From positions 137,956,457-138,020,456 of the forward strand of contig CM056994.1 of assembly GCA_029891345.1 (NCBI GenBank): 64,000 nucleotides of DNA, written 5' to 3'. This DNA comes from Dryococelus australis. Taxonomy: Eukaryota; Arthropoda; Insecta; Phasmatodea; Phasmatidae. The notes beneath the pieces were generated by a model. The model was not told the DNA's origin and ran no database searches. It worked only from the letters and a program-made list of their open reading frames with translations. Made by a program: the position numbers and the translations under genes. The first letter of the stretch is position 1, and each line of letters opens with the position of its first letter. This document shows, one piece after another, positions 12,600 through 24,109 of the stretch.

Positions 12600-14765
12600 C
12601 GGTTTACACTCTCTGATATAGAATTCTCTTCCTCAGTATTATTTCCCATGTATTTATTAGCAACTGTGAAGATAAATATGGTTTCTTAGCACTGATGTCT
12701 CGTACACGCGTTCCCGGTGGGAGACGGAGTTCGTTTCCAAATAGAAACATTCGTATTCGATATTTCAACTGTGTTGGTGTAGGGTTTTCAAGCACTTCGT
12801 GATTGATATGGCTAGACAAAAAATGTTTCAAGATTTCAGTTGAAATTAAATAATTCTACAGATCGGTAAAAGATTTATTAAATACTCTTACGCCTTTCTG
12901 AAAAGGCATTAATGAGGTTTTTCCTATTACGCTCATGATTTCCACAACGCCTTTCATGTCATCTAGGATTTGTGCTTGTTCTTGAAAGTGAATGCCAAAA
13001 GCACAATGCCACGGTATTCTAAATTTTTTTACAAATCTGCAGTTCATCACATCAAACTTATCAACTTATCAGCCAAGTAACAAACCTTTGAAACTTGTGG
13101 TTTTTGCGGGAATTTTCTTTTAAGCGAAGTAGCTGTGTGGTGGGAAAATAATTGCGTAGCATACTTCAGTTTCTGTCGTGCGCTGCCACTTACATTAAGA
13201 TGCACACTGCCATCAAGTTTAGGAGTTAGTGAAAGTTGCTTGTCGTGAAGTATTTGCTTTGATACTTCGGTTCCATATGGGAGCCAAATACCGTAATCCA
13301 GAAAAGTATTCCTTAATAGTTTTATTAAATGGGGTATGTCAGCAAACACCCTCACTTCTCGGGTCACGTCCACTGAATTCGTAAAAGAAACTTTGTTTGT
13401 AGAAATTTGTAAGTTTTTCCACAAACTTAGATATGCACCTTGCATTACACTCAAAATGGCTACAATTTTAGAATAAGATTCTTCAACTTCCTTTTTTACT
13501 TCGAACATTTTGTCTTTAGTAATTTTTCGTCAAAGTCGTAGAAAATGTGCTGTTTTTTCTATGCCAGGCCTCTCGCTAATTTAACCTAGGCGTTGGAATA
13601 GAGGCCAATTATTGTGTATTTTCTTAGGTCATAACACATTCTAAAACCAACACTCATCTCGAAGAATGAAAGAACTGTCAAACGCTCTCTGGTAGACATC
13701 GGCAATGATCTACCTATCAACACTGAAAGTACTTCTTTTTGGATGCCAGGTAAACATTTCAGGTTGCGAGTCAATTTTAGAATGGTTGATAATCCAGGTG
13801 ACGGTAGACCAATATTCTTCCGCAAATATAAATACGCCTTCCTTGAAATTAAACGATGAGTTACAGCTGCAGCTTTGACATAGCCTTCCCACCAAATTCG
13901 TTTTTCGTTTACGAAAATCAGCCTTCTTATTTGTTTTTGAGTAAATACGACTTTAAAATTATTCCTTAGTTTTGTATTTGCATATTTTGGGCGTTGCGTA
14001 TGCTGATTTTTATATTTACCAATTCCTGTCTTAGAGAAGCATTTTTTCTTCCAGATTTTTTTCATGCACATTGTTTCGCTTTATTTCTTTCTCCAAAGAT
14101 GATACTCGCATTTGGAAATATTTTATTTACTTCTCTAAAAAATTTATTCTCTGAATGACGCTATGTCCTAACTAGGACCTGGATGACGCTATTTCCTAAC
14201 TTGGACCTGGATGACGCTATGTCCTGACTTGGACCTGAATGACACTATGTCCTAACTTGGACCTGGATGACGCTATGTCCTGACTTGGACCTGGATGACA
14301 CATTGTTTGTTCATACAGTTCTGGAGTTACGGCATGAGTACCATTATTTTCGTTTTCATTGCAGTTAGAATTTTCGGGAAGTCTATTTCTTTTCTGCATT
14401 TCTGTTAGTTCAGAAACTAATTTCTTTTTCACAGTTTGATTCTTTGGTCGTTCACTTCTCTCGGGAAATTCGTTGGGCGTTACATTTGGTAATAACAAAT
14501 GAGGCAACACGTCGATTTTCAGGGTTCGTTTACTTTTTTTTCCCGTGAGTTCACTTTGAAGTCTCCCTCGTAATCGTTTTCAGAGAAATGAATGGAACAG
14601 ACTGTTGATGTACCCGCTTTGAAGACGTCCTTTCTTTTACACGCAAAGATCCAGTTTTTCCGAGTAACTAAGTCATTTGGGAATCTATAATACGTCACCG
14701 CTGAGCCAGTTTTCCTACTATAATTTCTACAGTTTGCTCTGCACAGACAAGCATTTTATATTTCA
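12600..14765 (-). pseudogene. P-element-type (THAP9-like) transposase pseudogene
   Basis: Read on the - strand, successive broken frames spell a P-element transposase. (1) A THAP zinc-finger at about 14,760-14,520, with CLCRANC, W, and C-SIHF spaced as in C2CH THAP domains. (2) A low-complexity stretch at 14,510-14,217. (3) The central region at 14,071-13,586. (4) The GTP-binding/insertion region at 13,508-13,047, containing FADIPHLIKLLRN. (5) C-terminal blocks at 13,050-12,856 and 12,831-12,604. Blocks are in order but in different frames, with stops between them, so the gene is dead. In the family the protein cuts and pastes the element using GTP as cofactor. Terminal repeats were not resolved. 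It lies antisense inside intron 1 of the protease gene. I am confident of the family from the block order and the THAP plus ADxPHLxKLxRN motifs. Confidence 0.85.
14157..14296. repeat. Five tandem 28-bp repeats inside the transposase remnant
   Basis: Five head-to-tail units of 28 bp (GACGCTATGTCCTGACTTGG then ACCTGGAT) with a few substitutions, starting at 14,157, 14,185, 14,213, 14,241 and 14,269. The period is not divisible by three, so the array shifts the frame at every unit. It lies between the N-terminal low-complexity part and the catalytic part of the P-type transposase. Confidence 0.95.
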
Positions 14766-15216
14766 CGCGTATAAAGCAGTTTTCTTTACATTGCAATATA
14801 TATTAACTGGTGCAATCGCCTAGCCATTTTACATAATATTCCGACTAGTATCACTAAAATAAATACATATGTAACTGCAACCGAAACACTCGCAGAAACG
14901 TTTTAACATTTCTATTTACTAGTTAAAATATTTTTAACACTTTAAAATTCACCCACCTGAAAGTCATTCGTCATTTAGTAAATTATTCCGAAGAAGAAAA
15001 AACTTCACATTATTAACATTTTCAGAATGAACTATTTAGTAAATACAGTATGTCCAAGATAAATATTGTAGTATTCAATTTCACAATTTTTCACTTCCAG
15101 CAAAATAATAATTTGTGGAAACATAAAGAAATATGAAGAAGATACGCAACGAAACTACCCAACCACGTGTATCTTGTAGATTACTATACTGTTTATAAGT
15201 CGCGAGAGATTGTTAG

Positions 15217-15237
15217 AAAAAAAAAGGGGGGGGGGGG
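15217..15237. repeat. A9G12 homopolymer junction
   Basis: Nine A residues are followed directly by twelve G residues, at the edge of a GC-richer patch (15,238-15,400). The G run may mark an insertion edge or be sequencing-sensitive. The rest of the stretch up to exon 2 is AT-rich intron with no gene; the open frame at 15,907-16,173 is not recognised. Confidence 0.7.
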
Positions 15238-16254
15238 TCAGCTGGCCTGTACCTTCCGTGACGTTACGGCCTGTAGGTCCCTATTCCGTTACTCGGTACG
15301 GTGAGACAGCGCTACGTTTCTAGTATGCTTGATAGCTGATACCTTTCGTGGAACTAAAAGGTCCCCTCTCTGATGACCCCGATTTCGATGATACGTTAAG
15401 TCTTAAATATGGACTCTGTCATGACGCGACTTAATAGTATAATAAAACAAGATGTCGTAGATTTATACGTTAGGCTCACGCATGTGTTTGAAATTCCGCT
15501 CTCTATAGATGTCCTGCAGCACTCTGAAGCAACAACAAATAGTCAGCTGTTGGGTTTCTCAGTTCTGTAAGGCCAGGTTGAAATAGTGAGGACCAATGCT
15601 CTGCTCGAGTGGGGTGTATAGGAATATCAAGTGTAGCATAGGAGCGTTTTAAAACGCTAAATGACGTAATGTCCAGCCATAAATAAAATAATAAATGCGA
15701 AGATGATGTTTTGCAGATCTCTGTAAAAATCTCCTTTGTATGGTTAATGAGTGAATAAATGTATTTCGTTAAGCCACTTGGTAATTAACAACTGCAGTTT
15801 CTAACATATATAATAACGCCTTTACTATACACAGACTGCTTCTGTTGTGATAGGGAAATGTCACTCGAATCATGAATCAATAATGTAAGTCGTAGCCACA
15901 AGATTTATGCCAACAAACTGTTGCCTATTAATAAATCAGTTCATTGAAATGGAAACCATTCTTTTGGAGGAGTGGCAGTCACTAAAATTATGTGAAAAGG
16001 ACAATAAAATCAACGAAATTCATCACCCGAAGAATAAGTTTACTGTCACTGGTTTTAAGTATAGCTGTTCTCACTCATCTGGCTCCATTTTTACAGTTTC
16101 AGATTTAGACTGTATGCTTTTAAATGTGTTAATGTTCGTATTGTTTACCTATGCATGCAATTATTTGCCATAATTAGTTAAATTGTATATTAAAATATTA
16201 TGTATTTTATATTTTATATACACATATATGTACAGTTTAATTCTATGTCACTAG

Positions 16255-16321
16255 GCTGCACCATCCGTCGATGGAAACGTTGTAGCTGTCAAACCAATAG
16301 TCAAGTACATGCCTGTATTAG
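16255..16321 (+). CDS. Trypsin-like serine protease, exon 2 (pro-region)
   Basis: Bounded by the acceptor TATGTCACTAG| (ends 16,254) and the donor TTAG|GTAAGT (16,322). In phase 0 from exon 1 it encodes AAPSVDGNVVAVKPIVKYMP-VL plus one base, so the exon leaves in phase 1. AAPS after exon 1 is a plausible signal-peptidase site, and the rest is the N-terminal part of the activation peptide. At 67 bases it is not visible as an open frame. Only 128 bp of ordinary intron separate its donor from the edge of LTR element A. Confidence 0.78.
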
Positions 16322-16449
16322 GTAAGTAGTGAAAATCACAAAATTCACATTATTAAGGAAATATATAAATTATTTTTACATGTTGTATATTATCTGAAAT
16401 TGTGATATTGTACGAAGAAGACAAATGGCAAGGAATATGATTAACACAC

Positions 16450-18094
16450 TGTATTAATTTTTGGTGATATTCGAATTCTTTAGATACAAAATCTATGCCA
16501 AACGTTGCGGCGCCGAAAGTTGTAAATAGTAACTGTGAGTTAGAAACAATATGTAGGGATATTTAGGTGTGATGTAGTAACGTTGGTATGTGTCAAGTAT
16601 TTATAACACAATTGTTGACACCTTTATACCTTATAATACCTTTTGACTTACTCTGGCTATTTGGAGGTCTCTGGAAATTTGAAACTATCACATACATTGC
16701 ACTCATACACAAAACTTTTACAACACTACGAAAAGTAACTTGTGGATAAATTAAAAGTATTATATGAACATCAAAATTGGCAAAGAAAAGTAATTAATGT
16801 TTATTGAAAAACTAAAATAACTTAACTTTTATCGTCAGGTTGACTTCTAGAACTACCTTAATAACAAGTCAGATTCCGTGTACTTAGAAAAGTTAAAATA
16901 CTACCATCCTTACAATACGTAATATTATATCAATGAATAATATAAAAAATAATTAATTAATGCTGCTTTCATCTGAAATTGAAATAAAGTCAAATCAAAA
17001 TAATTTAGTTCCAGAAGTTATTATCCTCGCGTATCTCTATCTACGCAAGGTTAACTGATCTCATTACCTAAAGCAAATAATAATACGTTATCTCTACTCA
17101 AACATACTTCAATCTGATTAGCTTCTTCTTACTAACATTGAAGTATTTAGGCCACTTTTGAATAGATTTCAAAATTTATATTATAAAAGTTATCTTGGTT
17201 TCTTTAATATTTCTTTGCTCCGGCGAATAACTCAGCAGTACGAACTCGACTACTAGGTCATATACCCTGACAACTAGCAAATTAGCTTCAAATGTTTCTT
17301 CTAAACCTTTTCACAAGATAGTAGGAGCTTGGATGCATTGTAAAATAGCTCCTCATATCATTAAAGAAAGTCTCCAAACTTACAATGACGATGGTGACAC
17401 CTGAGTATTAGGCCAACCTCGTAGCCTTGAACATGGCGCCTGGCACCTACCTGAGCGGCGTCTTCTCGTCAGTTGGGGTCACTAAAAATCAAAATCTCTT
17501 ATTCAGCCATCTTCTTGAACATGCCTGTCTCAGCAACCTAAACTGACCTTCTGGGACCCATATATACTCCTAGCCTTGCGCTGATGCTAGGGATTCTTGC
17601 GATGAAATCCCAGAAATACATATTGCCATGCGTCCATTTAAAAGGTCCGTCCCGAGAAACCTCGACTTCCAGCATCTATATCCATAGCTAACCAAAAACT
17701 GATCTACTTCCGGTAAATAAGAAAATAAAATAATTGAGTATAATTAAAATAACGATAGAAAATACATTATTAATTTTTAAAAATTACAGAATGATTACTG
17801 AAAAGTAAAAATAACGTATAATTTTAAACTTTAAATATTTAGATGTTAACATATAAGATCTCAGAATGGTGTATGAAATCATCATACAGCAATAAAAAAA
17901 ATGGATGAGTGGTTTACAATACCAAAATTATGTGATCTTAATGCATTGCCAATAAGTATATGAGGGGTTAGGAAATAAAGATTCGTCAAATTTATTTGCC
18001 AAATGAATACACGTTATTGTCTCAAAACAAATCCGTTGCTTATTATCATACCGGAATTAAAAGATAATTACATGCTAACTGTTAAACCATGACA
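16450..18094 (-). mobile_element. LTR of element A, copy 1 (3' LTR of a - strand element)
   Basis: This ~1.64-kb segment is a diverged direct repeat of 40,721-42,283. On the - strand it begins TGTCATGG and ends ...ACA, the TG..CA form of LTRs. Just upstream of it on the - strand (18,095-18,115) is a purine-rich AAGAGGGGCA tract, as expected for the polypurine tract before a 3' LTR. Shared landmarks with the other copy include CCAAACGTTGCGG (16,499 onward) and TATGAGGGGTTAGGAAA (near 17,960). Indels and many substitutions show an old insertion. The + strand flank is GATTAACAC; the flank of the other LTR is AACATTC, so a 4-bp AACA duplication is possible but not proven. Confidence 0.8.
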
Positions 18095-20385
18095 TAAAAT
18101 GCCCCTCTTGGAAATTATAATGTTTCTACTTGCGTGAAAATGGAAAGGAAGTATTTTATAGTCAATCTGACTGTTAAGAAACATAATCGTGTTAAAGAAT
18201 GTCTACATGTTTACAATATTGCGTGTAGTATAAACATAAACATAACATACTGAAAAAATAAATAAAACACTACTGTTCATCATTCTATCATCTATTGGTG
18301 AAAACTTCTCCCTTACATTATATATATATATATATGTGTACTCTTAAATGCTCGATATTGTTGAAATTAATAAAATAGAATTTATATTTATATATCACAA
18401 AATTATACGATTTCTTAATATTTCATAGATTTTAAGTTCTCTTTTGAAGTGCCCATTATGTTCTTCTGTGGCGATAGCGAATGTTCTAAGAGTCAAGTAG
18501 TTGCACGCGGGTTGGCTCAACTGCGAACTGCGGTGTCACACGATACCTTCCAGCAATGAGCACCTGCTGTGCTGTGCTGTGCTGCGGGTCGCGCCGCTGG
18601 CAGCTCTCTGTCTCTCTCTTCAGTTACTTGCGTATGACTCCTATGTGGGGAGGGCAATGTATAGTTCTTGTTGAAAAATGATTTATCATCGCTTACAAAA
18701 GTCTCTATGATATCATCTTTAGCATTATTTTTTTGAAGCACCCGTATGGAGCTTTAGACTACGTGAGGAGTTACTGCGATCGCCACAACGATGGTATGTC
18801 AAAAATGTCACTGCAACTCGATCACTTCTCTGAAGAAAACGAAAAACGGCCATTATTACATAAATCAGTTTTGAAAATTCCCGAATCGCGTTATTACTCA
18901 TGCGTCACTTAAAATAGTCTACGCTTTCGTTCGAAGTTTTTGCTTTCATTTCATCACCGCATTGTTAAAGTTCGTTTTCTTAACATCTCTGTGTTAACAC
19001 TGTATAAAATTCATTTTGGACTGGTGTCAGTAAACAGTCATTACTTGGTGTGTATCATGATAAATTAATTACTTGGATGTGTTACTCTTAATGAATGTTC
19101 ATTACGTTCATCCCACAAAAAAAATTATTAGCCGCAAATTTTAAAGCAATCATTAAATATTTAAACTAACAATACCCAACATAAAATAAAAAATAAACGA
19201 ATGGTGTTGTGCAACTACCTAACATTCATATTTCAACAATATACTACAGGTAGTTCACGTAGGCTAATATATTTTTCATGTATTATTCATCTCAGAGTAT
19301 AATGAAAGTTGCAGTTTTTTTACAACGTTGTTTCTGATATTGGGTTATCTTACACCCTTCGTTTCTTCATTCGTCGACTAAACAAAGTCTAAGGGAAAAT
19401 TAGGGAGAGTCGTTTGGTAACACTCATATCCCTGTGCGATCAGGTAAAATTTATAAGAACTCAGCGATGACCAATTCACAAAGAAATATCAAGAATTACC
19501 TACACTGTAAACAACATACTACTTTTATAAAATATACATTATAACACGAATATATGCAAATGAATATTACAAAATACAAAATACACAGTGAAACACAAGT
19601 GAAAAATACTCGTGTACATCAAAAGTGTTAAAAATCAGATAAAGTTTGATAAGTGATAAACAAGTGCATCACACAACTTGAAGAAAATCAACGCCAAAAA
19701 AATGCACTTCTTAAAAATAAGAAATAAGTCCCCATTACATGTCATAAACACAAATATTGGAATAACTCTCTCGAGGTAAGTCCTTGAATGTGAGTTACAA
19801 TGCAGTGCTATGTTTCTTGTTGTTCAAAGATAGGATGTGCATGTAATCATTCTTTCCTTGTTGACATTATCCTCAAACTATTTCGCCCTTTCTAAAGTGA
19901 GAAAAATTCCGTACGTTAAAACACAAAATTGTTAATCATCTAGCGTGACATTTTCCCCGTATCCTTCGAGTCAGCATAACACAATCTTTAGGATGTATAT
20001 AACGGTGTTCGAGAGAAAATCGGGCACATCGATCCACATCATAGTGTCACACTGTGTGAAGTGACGTAACAGCGTGTAGGGGTAAATACTCTTCCCACAC
20101 AAAATAATAATCCACTCTGGCATTAGACTTCAGAGGAAATATAATTACTCACATAAATACATCTACTACGTAGTCCCTAACATTAAACAGTAAATATTGC
20201 ACATCAGCTGTGGGCAATGAACCTTATTCCTGTTGTTCTATCAATAAAATATTAAGAATGAAGGTAGCACATTCTTACTTCGAGGAAACAAACTGTACAT
20301 AATACAGAAAATGAAGATAAATTTTCTGAATAAGCAAACTCTAAAGTTCAGGAGTATTATATGATTTCAATTGTTATGTTAAATC
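18095..20385. other. Interior of element A without recognisable genes
   Basis: In an autonomous element this would be the pol region, but I see no reverse transcriptase, RNase H or integrase motifs. There is a (TA)n run at about 18,318-18,335 and a GC-richer patch at 18,480-18,660 with CTGTG repeats. Element A may be non-autonomous or internally deleted. Confidence 0.4.
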
Positions 20386-20389
20386 TACC

Positions 20390-21385
20390 AATCACCTGTC
20401 CCTCCATTCTAGACAGAAAATTTCCTACTAACCAAATCAATCAAATTTTCCTGTGTTAGAAGCATACTGCTTCCTTCGACTTGCATTTCAACTGGTAATA
20501 GTTACAAGTAACAACTTACTCGCGATAGTCTCCGACCTTTCATTTGATAAAAACTCGTACGGTGTTGTTCCACGTCAGATTGAGATTGAAAAACTGGTAC
20601 ACCGGGATTTGAATTTTCCGGACGTAGTAAATACATGGTAGGTTGTTGCACTTCATTACCTCTGTTCTGCATATTATATATATTATGAGCTGACACTGGA
20701 GGTAGAATAGGTTGTCCTTGACTTATCCTAATCTGTTCTGGCCATGTGTATGGTATCCATTGAATCTGTACACTTGGTTGTGTTATATTTGATTTACGAG
20801 GCTCCAAGGGTGTCTGATGGGCAAAATAACCTTCAAGTGGTGACACAGTACTCGCATAACCTATCCCAAGCGCTTGCAAGATTTCTCATACCGCTTAGGT
20901 AGTCGTCTGGATAATGGCTACTTGATTCGTATATGTTACCACCCCTGCTCTGTGGTTATTGTGAGCGTTTCCGTTATCTTGATATTCCACCTTCTTTTCG
21001 TCCTGATTACAATTGTTGCGATCGTTACACCCTCCGTTATTACTTTAATTATCCTGTCAGTCCCTGTTATAATACCCTGGTGTGTATCATCACCCATTGC
21101 CCATATAACCTCCACCGCTCCACCTTTGCTTGTATGAACCTTTATCACTGGGAGGAAAATTTCCTGCATGACGATTTCCCTGCCAGTAAAATTAGTTAAC
21201 TATGGAGTTTCTACCGCCCTGGTAATGAGCGTTATTTGGGCTGTTACCTGAGCACTCGACGTTGTTATTGCTGTACTGCTTGGTAGACCCATACAGTGGG
21301 TGTGCTACTGATTGCCTAGACCTATCATAGTCTCAAGGTGGGTTTAAAGTACGACCTTGTTTCCTAGCCTGTCAACTCTAATCAA
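20390..21385 (-). pseudogene. Gag C-terminal part of element A (broken)
   Basis: On the - strand 21,330-20,880 reads as an Asn/Gly/Tyr/Gln-rich sequence (runs such as YSNNN, GNSPNNAHYQGG, QRWSGGGY) in one interrupted frame, followed by a 125-aa frame at 20,879-20,502 rich in Pro/Gln/Ser. This composition resembles the nucleic-acid-binding tail of insect LTR-element Gag proteins. It lies in the same orientation as the Gag capsid part at 39,069-40,653, on the other side of element B. I infer that both belong to element A and were separated by the insertion of B at 21,389. It could also be an unrelated low-complexity frame. Confidence 0.5.
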
Positions 21386-21389
21386 TACG

Positions 21390-21860
21390 TGTGCCAATTT
21401 GTGGCACCATAAGCGTTTTGCTTGTATTCTTTTCTTACTTTTCTTGCATTTTGTGTATTTGCCACTTGTAGGTAAAGTTTTTTTTTTTTTAAATTGGCAA
21501 AGTCTTACTCTTGAATTTTTGCAGTCAACTATCTATTTTCTGTATTCAAGCTTAAATTTATAATTGAAGATCAATAATTTGAATTTGTCTAATAAGTGGT
21601 ATTATGTAAAGTAAAAACTGTTCATGTGTAAAATGTTAAATTTACTTTACATCAAATACTGTTAAAGGTATTTCCAATATGTATTCATTAATTGACATTT
21701 TCTTGTCTTTATTGAGTTCGTTTCACTATAGTTAGCACCACTTGTAATTAATGTATCGTTATTTGTTTGTATTTATATCTGGATTTAAAAGAGGGCAGCA
21801 GTTTTTGTTAATCACATAACTATATTATCTCTGTTTTAGTAATATTTTCTATCAAATACA
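21390..21860 (+). mobile_element. LTR of element B, copy 1
   Basis: A ~470-bp direct repeat of 37,429-37,890. Shared landmarks, in order, are TTTGTGGCACCATAAGCG, TTCTTACTTTTCTTG, TATTCAAGCTTAAATTT, TTTCACTATAGTTAGCACCA and ATCTGGATTTAAAAGAGGGC. It is the presumed 5' LTR of gypsy-like element B, but the sequence that follows is not gag or pol; the internal region has been replaced by satellites and Polinton DNA. The base run AATAC directly before it (21,384-21,388) recurs just after the other LTR, consistent with a 5-bp target duplication. Confidence 0.75.
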
Positions 21861-21919
21861 TTAAGTAGTGTAATTATGGGAAGTCTGGTGCAATGTATTT
21901 TAAATGGAAGCCGCAACAG

Positions 21920-22025
21920 CTTATACGGCTTGTGCCGTTGGTGGTCTTCGGTTCGACTCAGGGGGTGCTCGGAAGATTTCAGCTCGGGTTTGTCGAACGT
22001 ACCCGAAGGTGCTCGGCTGTTACGT
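21920..22025. other. Possible tRNA-like SINE fragment
   Basis: 'GGTCTTCGGTTCGACTCAGG' near 21,943-21,963 contains a near-perfect polymerase-III B box (GGTTCGACTC). No matching A box, tail or cloverleaf could be drawn by eye. It lies between the element-B LTR and the CT-rich tract. Confidence 0.3.
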
Positions 22026-22069
22026 CCCCTAATTTTCTTCACGTATATATGTATGTTTCTGTTATCCAT

Positions 22070-22610
22070 ATTGGTTCTCTCATTCCATCCTTTTCTACCT
22101 CTCTTTAATTTCTCTCTCTTTCTCTCATTCTATCTCTTGTCTCTTGTCTCTCTTTTTTCCTCTCTTTCTTTTCTCTCTCTAGCCTCCCTCATTCAATATC
22201 TTTCTCTCATTCAATACCTTTCTCCATATCTTTCGTTTCTCTCTCTTGCTTCCTATTCAATACCTTTCTCTTTTATTCCATCTTATCTTACACTCTACAG
22301 CCCTTTCTCACTTTCTCTCTTTCATTCTTTCAATCCAGCTCTTTCTCTATTTCGCTTTTCTCTTACTCTTTTTAAGTCCATAGGTTTTCTCCTAGTCCTC
22401 CCCATTTTTTTGCTGTATCGTTTTTCTCTTTCATTATCTCATTCCATCTCTTTATTTCCATCTCTCTCGTCTCTCATTCCATCACTATCTCTCTTTCACT
22501 TCTCTCTTTGTCTATATCAATCAATAGGTTTCCTCAGAGCCCTCACATTTTTTGTTGTTTCGTATCTCTCTTTCATTCGATCTTGTCTTCCACTCTAAGT
22601 ATTTGTTTAA
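22070..22610. repeat. CT-rich (TCTCTTT)n simple-sequence tract
   Basis: About 540 bp of degenerate polypyrimidine (TCTCTTTCT variants) on the + strand. The 240-codon frame 21,876-22,598 that spans it is an artefact of the composition (Ser/Leu/Phe only). Confidence 0.9.
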
Positions 22611-22634
22611 ATTTATCTATCACCAATCATCACC

Positions 22635-22920
22635 AAAGCACTACGTGCCCCGCACTTTGCACCTTATGCTGCGCACTTAGCACTGCATTCACTACGTGCC
22701 CCTCACTTAGCACCTTATGCACCGCACTTAGCACCTTATGCTCCGCACTTAGCACTGCACACACTACGTGCTCTGCACTTAGCACCATATACACTACGTG
22801 CTCCGCACTTAGCACTACATAGACTACGTGCTCCGCACTTAGTACTGCATACACTATGTGCTCCGCACTTAGCTTAGCATGCTACGCACTCAGCACTGGA
22901 GGCACTACATTTAACATTGC
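22635..22920. repeat. Tandem array of ~30-bp 'ACGTGCTCCGCACTTAGCAC' units
   Basis: About 10 units of roughly 30 bp, with some shortened to about 18 bp, built on CTACGTGCTCCGCACTTAGC. Units degrade towards the right edge, where the spacing becomes irregular. Confidence 0.92.
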
Positions 22921-23079
22921 AGGCATCGCAGTTAGAATCATTTAGGAGTATTTTTGTAGTCATTAAGTAGTCATTTAGGAGTCAAAGATTCAAGAGTCAA
23001 GGCATCAAATAATCAGGATTGTGAGGGGTTTGTCCGACAGCAGGAGTCAGTCTGCAACTTGAAATATTTAGGGCTCTTT

Positions 23080-23470
23080 GTGTAGATGTGTACTTATATG
23101 TGTATAGTTGCGTGTGTAGGTATCGTATCTTCGTTTTTCCGAGTGTCTGAAAACAAACAGTTAAATTACACTCACAACACACCACAAGGATGTATTGTCA
23201 CTACAAATCGCCTTACAGTTGAATGGGTTTTTGCTGTCGTTGGCCCCAGTATGTGTGTAAAACATTTTTTAAGTGGGCGTAGCTGCATGTATGTGTATGG
23301 TCGTGTGTGTAGGTATCGTATCTTCGTTTATTTCAGTGTCTGAAATAGAACAATTAAATTTACAATCACAACACACCACAAGAGTGTATTGTCCCTACAG
23401 TTCACCTTACATGTGAACGGGTTTTGCTGTCGTTGATCTCCGTATGTATGCGTATTAAATGTTTTAATTG
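23080..23470. repeat. Two tandem copies of a ~193-bp unit
   Basis: The unit starting near 23,099 (GTGTAGGTATCGTATCTTCG ... CACAACACACCACAAG ... GGGTTTTTGCTGTCGTTG) is repeated from about 23,292 with roughly 85 percent identity by eye. Noncoding. It lies between the 30-bp array and the polB promoter. Confidence 0.88.
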
Positions 23471-23601
23471 TGTGCCACATGGTGCTCATGTGTCTTTACT
23501 CATTCGTTTCGTATAATTTTAAGTGTGTCACATGACGCTCACACGACATTGCTCGTTCACGATTGGCTGTTGCGCATGTGACATCTCGGGTTCTGAATGC
23601 A

Positions 23602-23636
23602 TATAAGGCGGACAAATTTGCAATTCGTCTCAGTTA
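23602..23636 (+). promoter_or_regulatory. TATA box and initiator upstream of the left polB copy
   Basis: 'TATAAGG' at 23,602-23,608 is followed 28-29 bases later by 'TCAGTT' (23,630-23,635), a perfect arthropod initiator core. The start would be about 480 bp upstream of the polB zinc-finger region. A possible donor site ACCG|GTAAGC lies at about 23,701. Inferred to be the old promoter of the Polinton polymerase gene. Confidence 0.5.
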
Positions 23637-24109
23637 TTTGTCCGATGCGACAGGTGATGGATTGTCTTCTCTCTCCTTACCTTCTTAGCATTCTGACCGG
23701 TAAGCATATTTTTATGACCAGCTGTTCCATAAAATTTTGTAGGGAATGATCGTAGATGCTCTTAAACATTCCTAAGAATGTTCAATTTTGTATGACACAG
23801 ATCCCTTTAACCTTTCGATTATCAGATGTATTAATTCTGTTAGTTTTTTTTCATAGACAGATCAAGATAAAGCGTGCATTTATTGGTGTGCCTGCAAGCG
23901 ACATCTCGACGTCGTTTTTGGCTGTACGATCAGTGGTCCCTGATGAGCTGCGTATATCGCCATCGATGTAATTCGTGGTACCCTTGTCGACATCTTCATT
24001 TTCATCGGTACCATCTACTGAACGATTACATCTTCACTCATGTCGCTTTTACGATGAAAACTTTCTGTTCAATCACGATGCACGATAGCACGAGAAGTAT
24101 GGCTATGCG

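Noticed and set aside
16499..16520. GGCGCCG near the end of LTR A as a primer-binding site
   Set aside because: Similarity between the two copies continues ~50 bp past it, and copy 1 has no gag after it, so this motif lies inside the LTR.
21943..21963. A tRNA gene suggested by GGTTCGACTC
   Set aside because: No cloverleaf or A box could be formed by eye; at most a SINE scrap.
21876..22598. 240-codon open frame on the + strand, the longest in the window
   Set aside because: It is a translation of a CT-rich simple repeat (almost only Ser, Leu, Phe, Pro). No domain or splice context.
22635..22920. Regular ~30-bp repeats that could suggest a CRISPR array
   Set aside because: Units are contiguous with no unique spacers, and the window is eukaryotic. 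It is a minisatellite.
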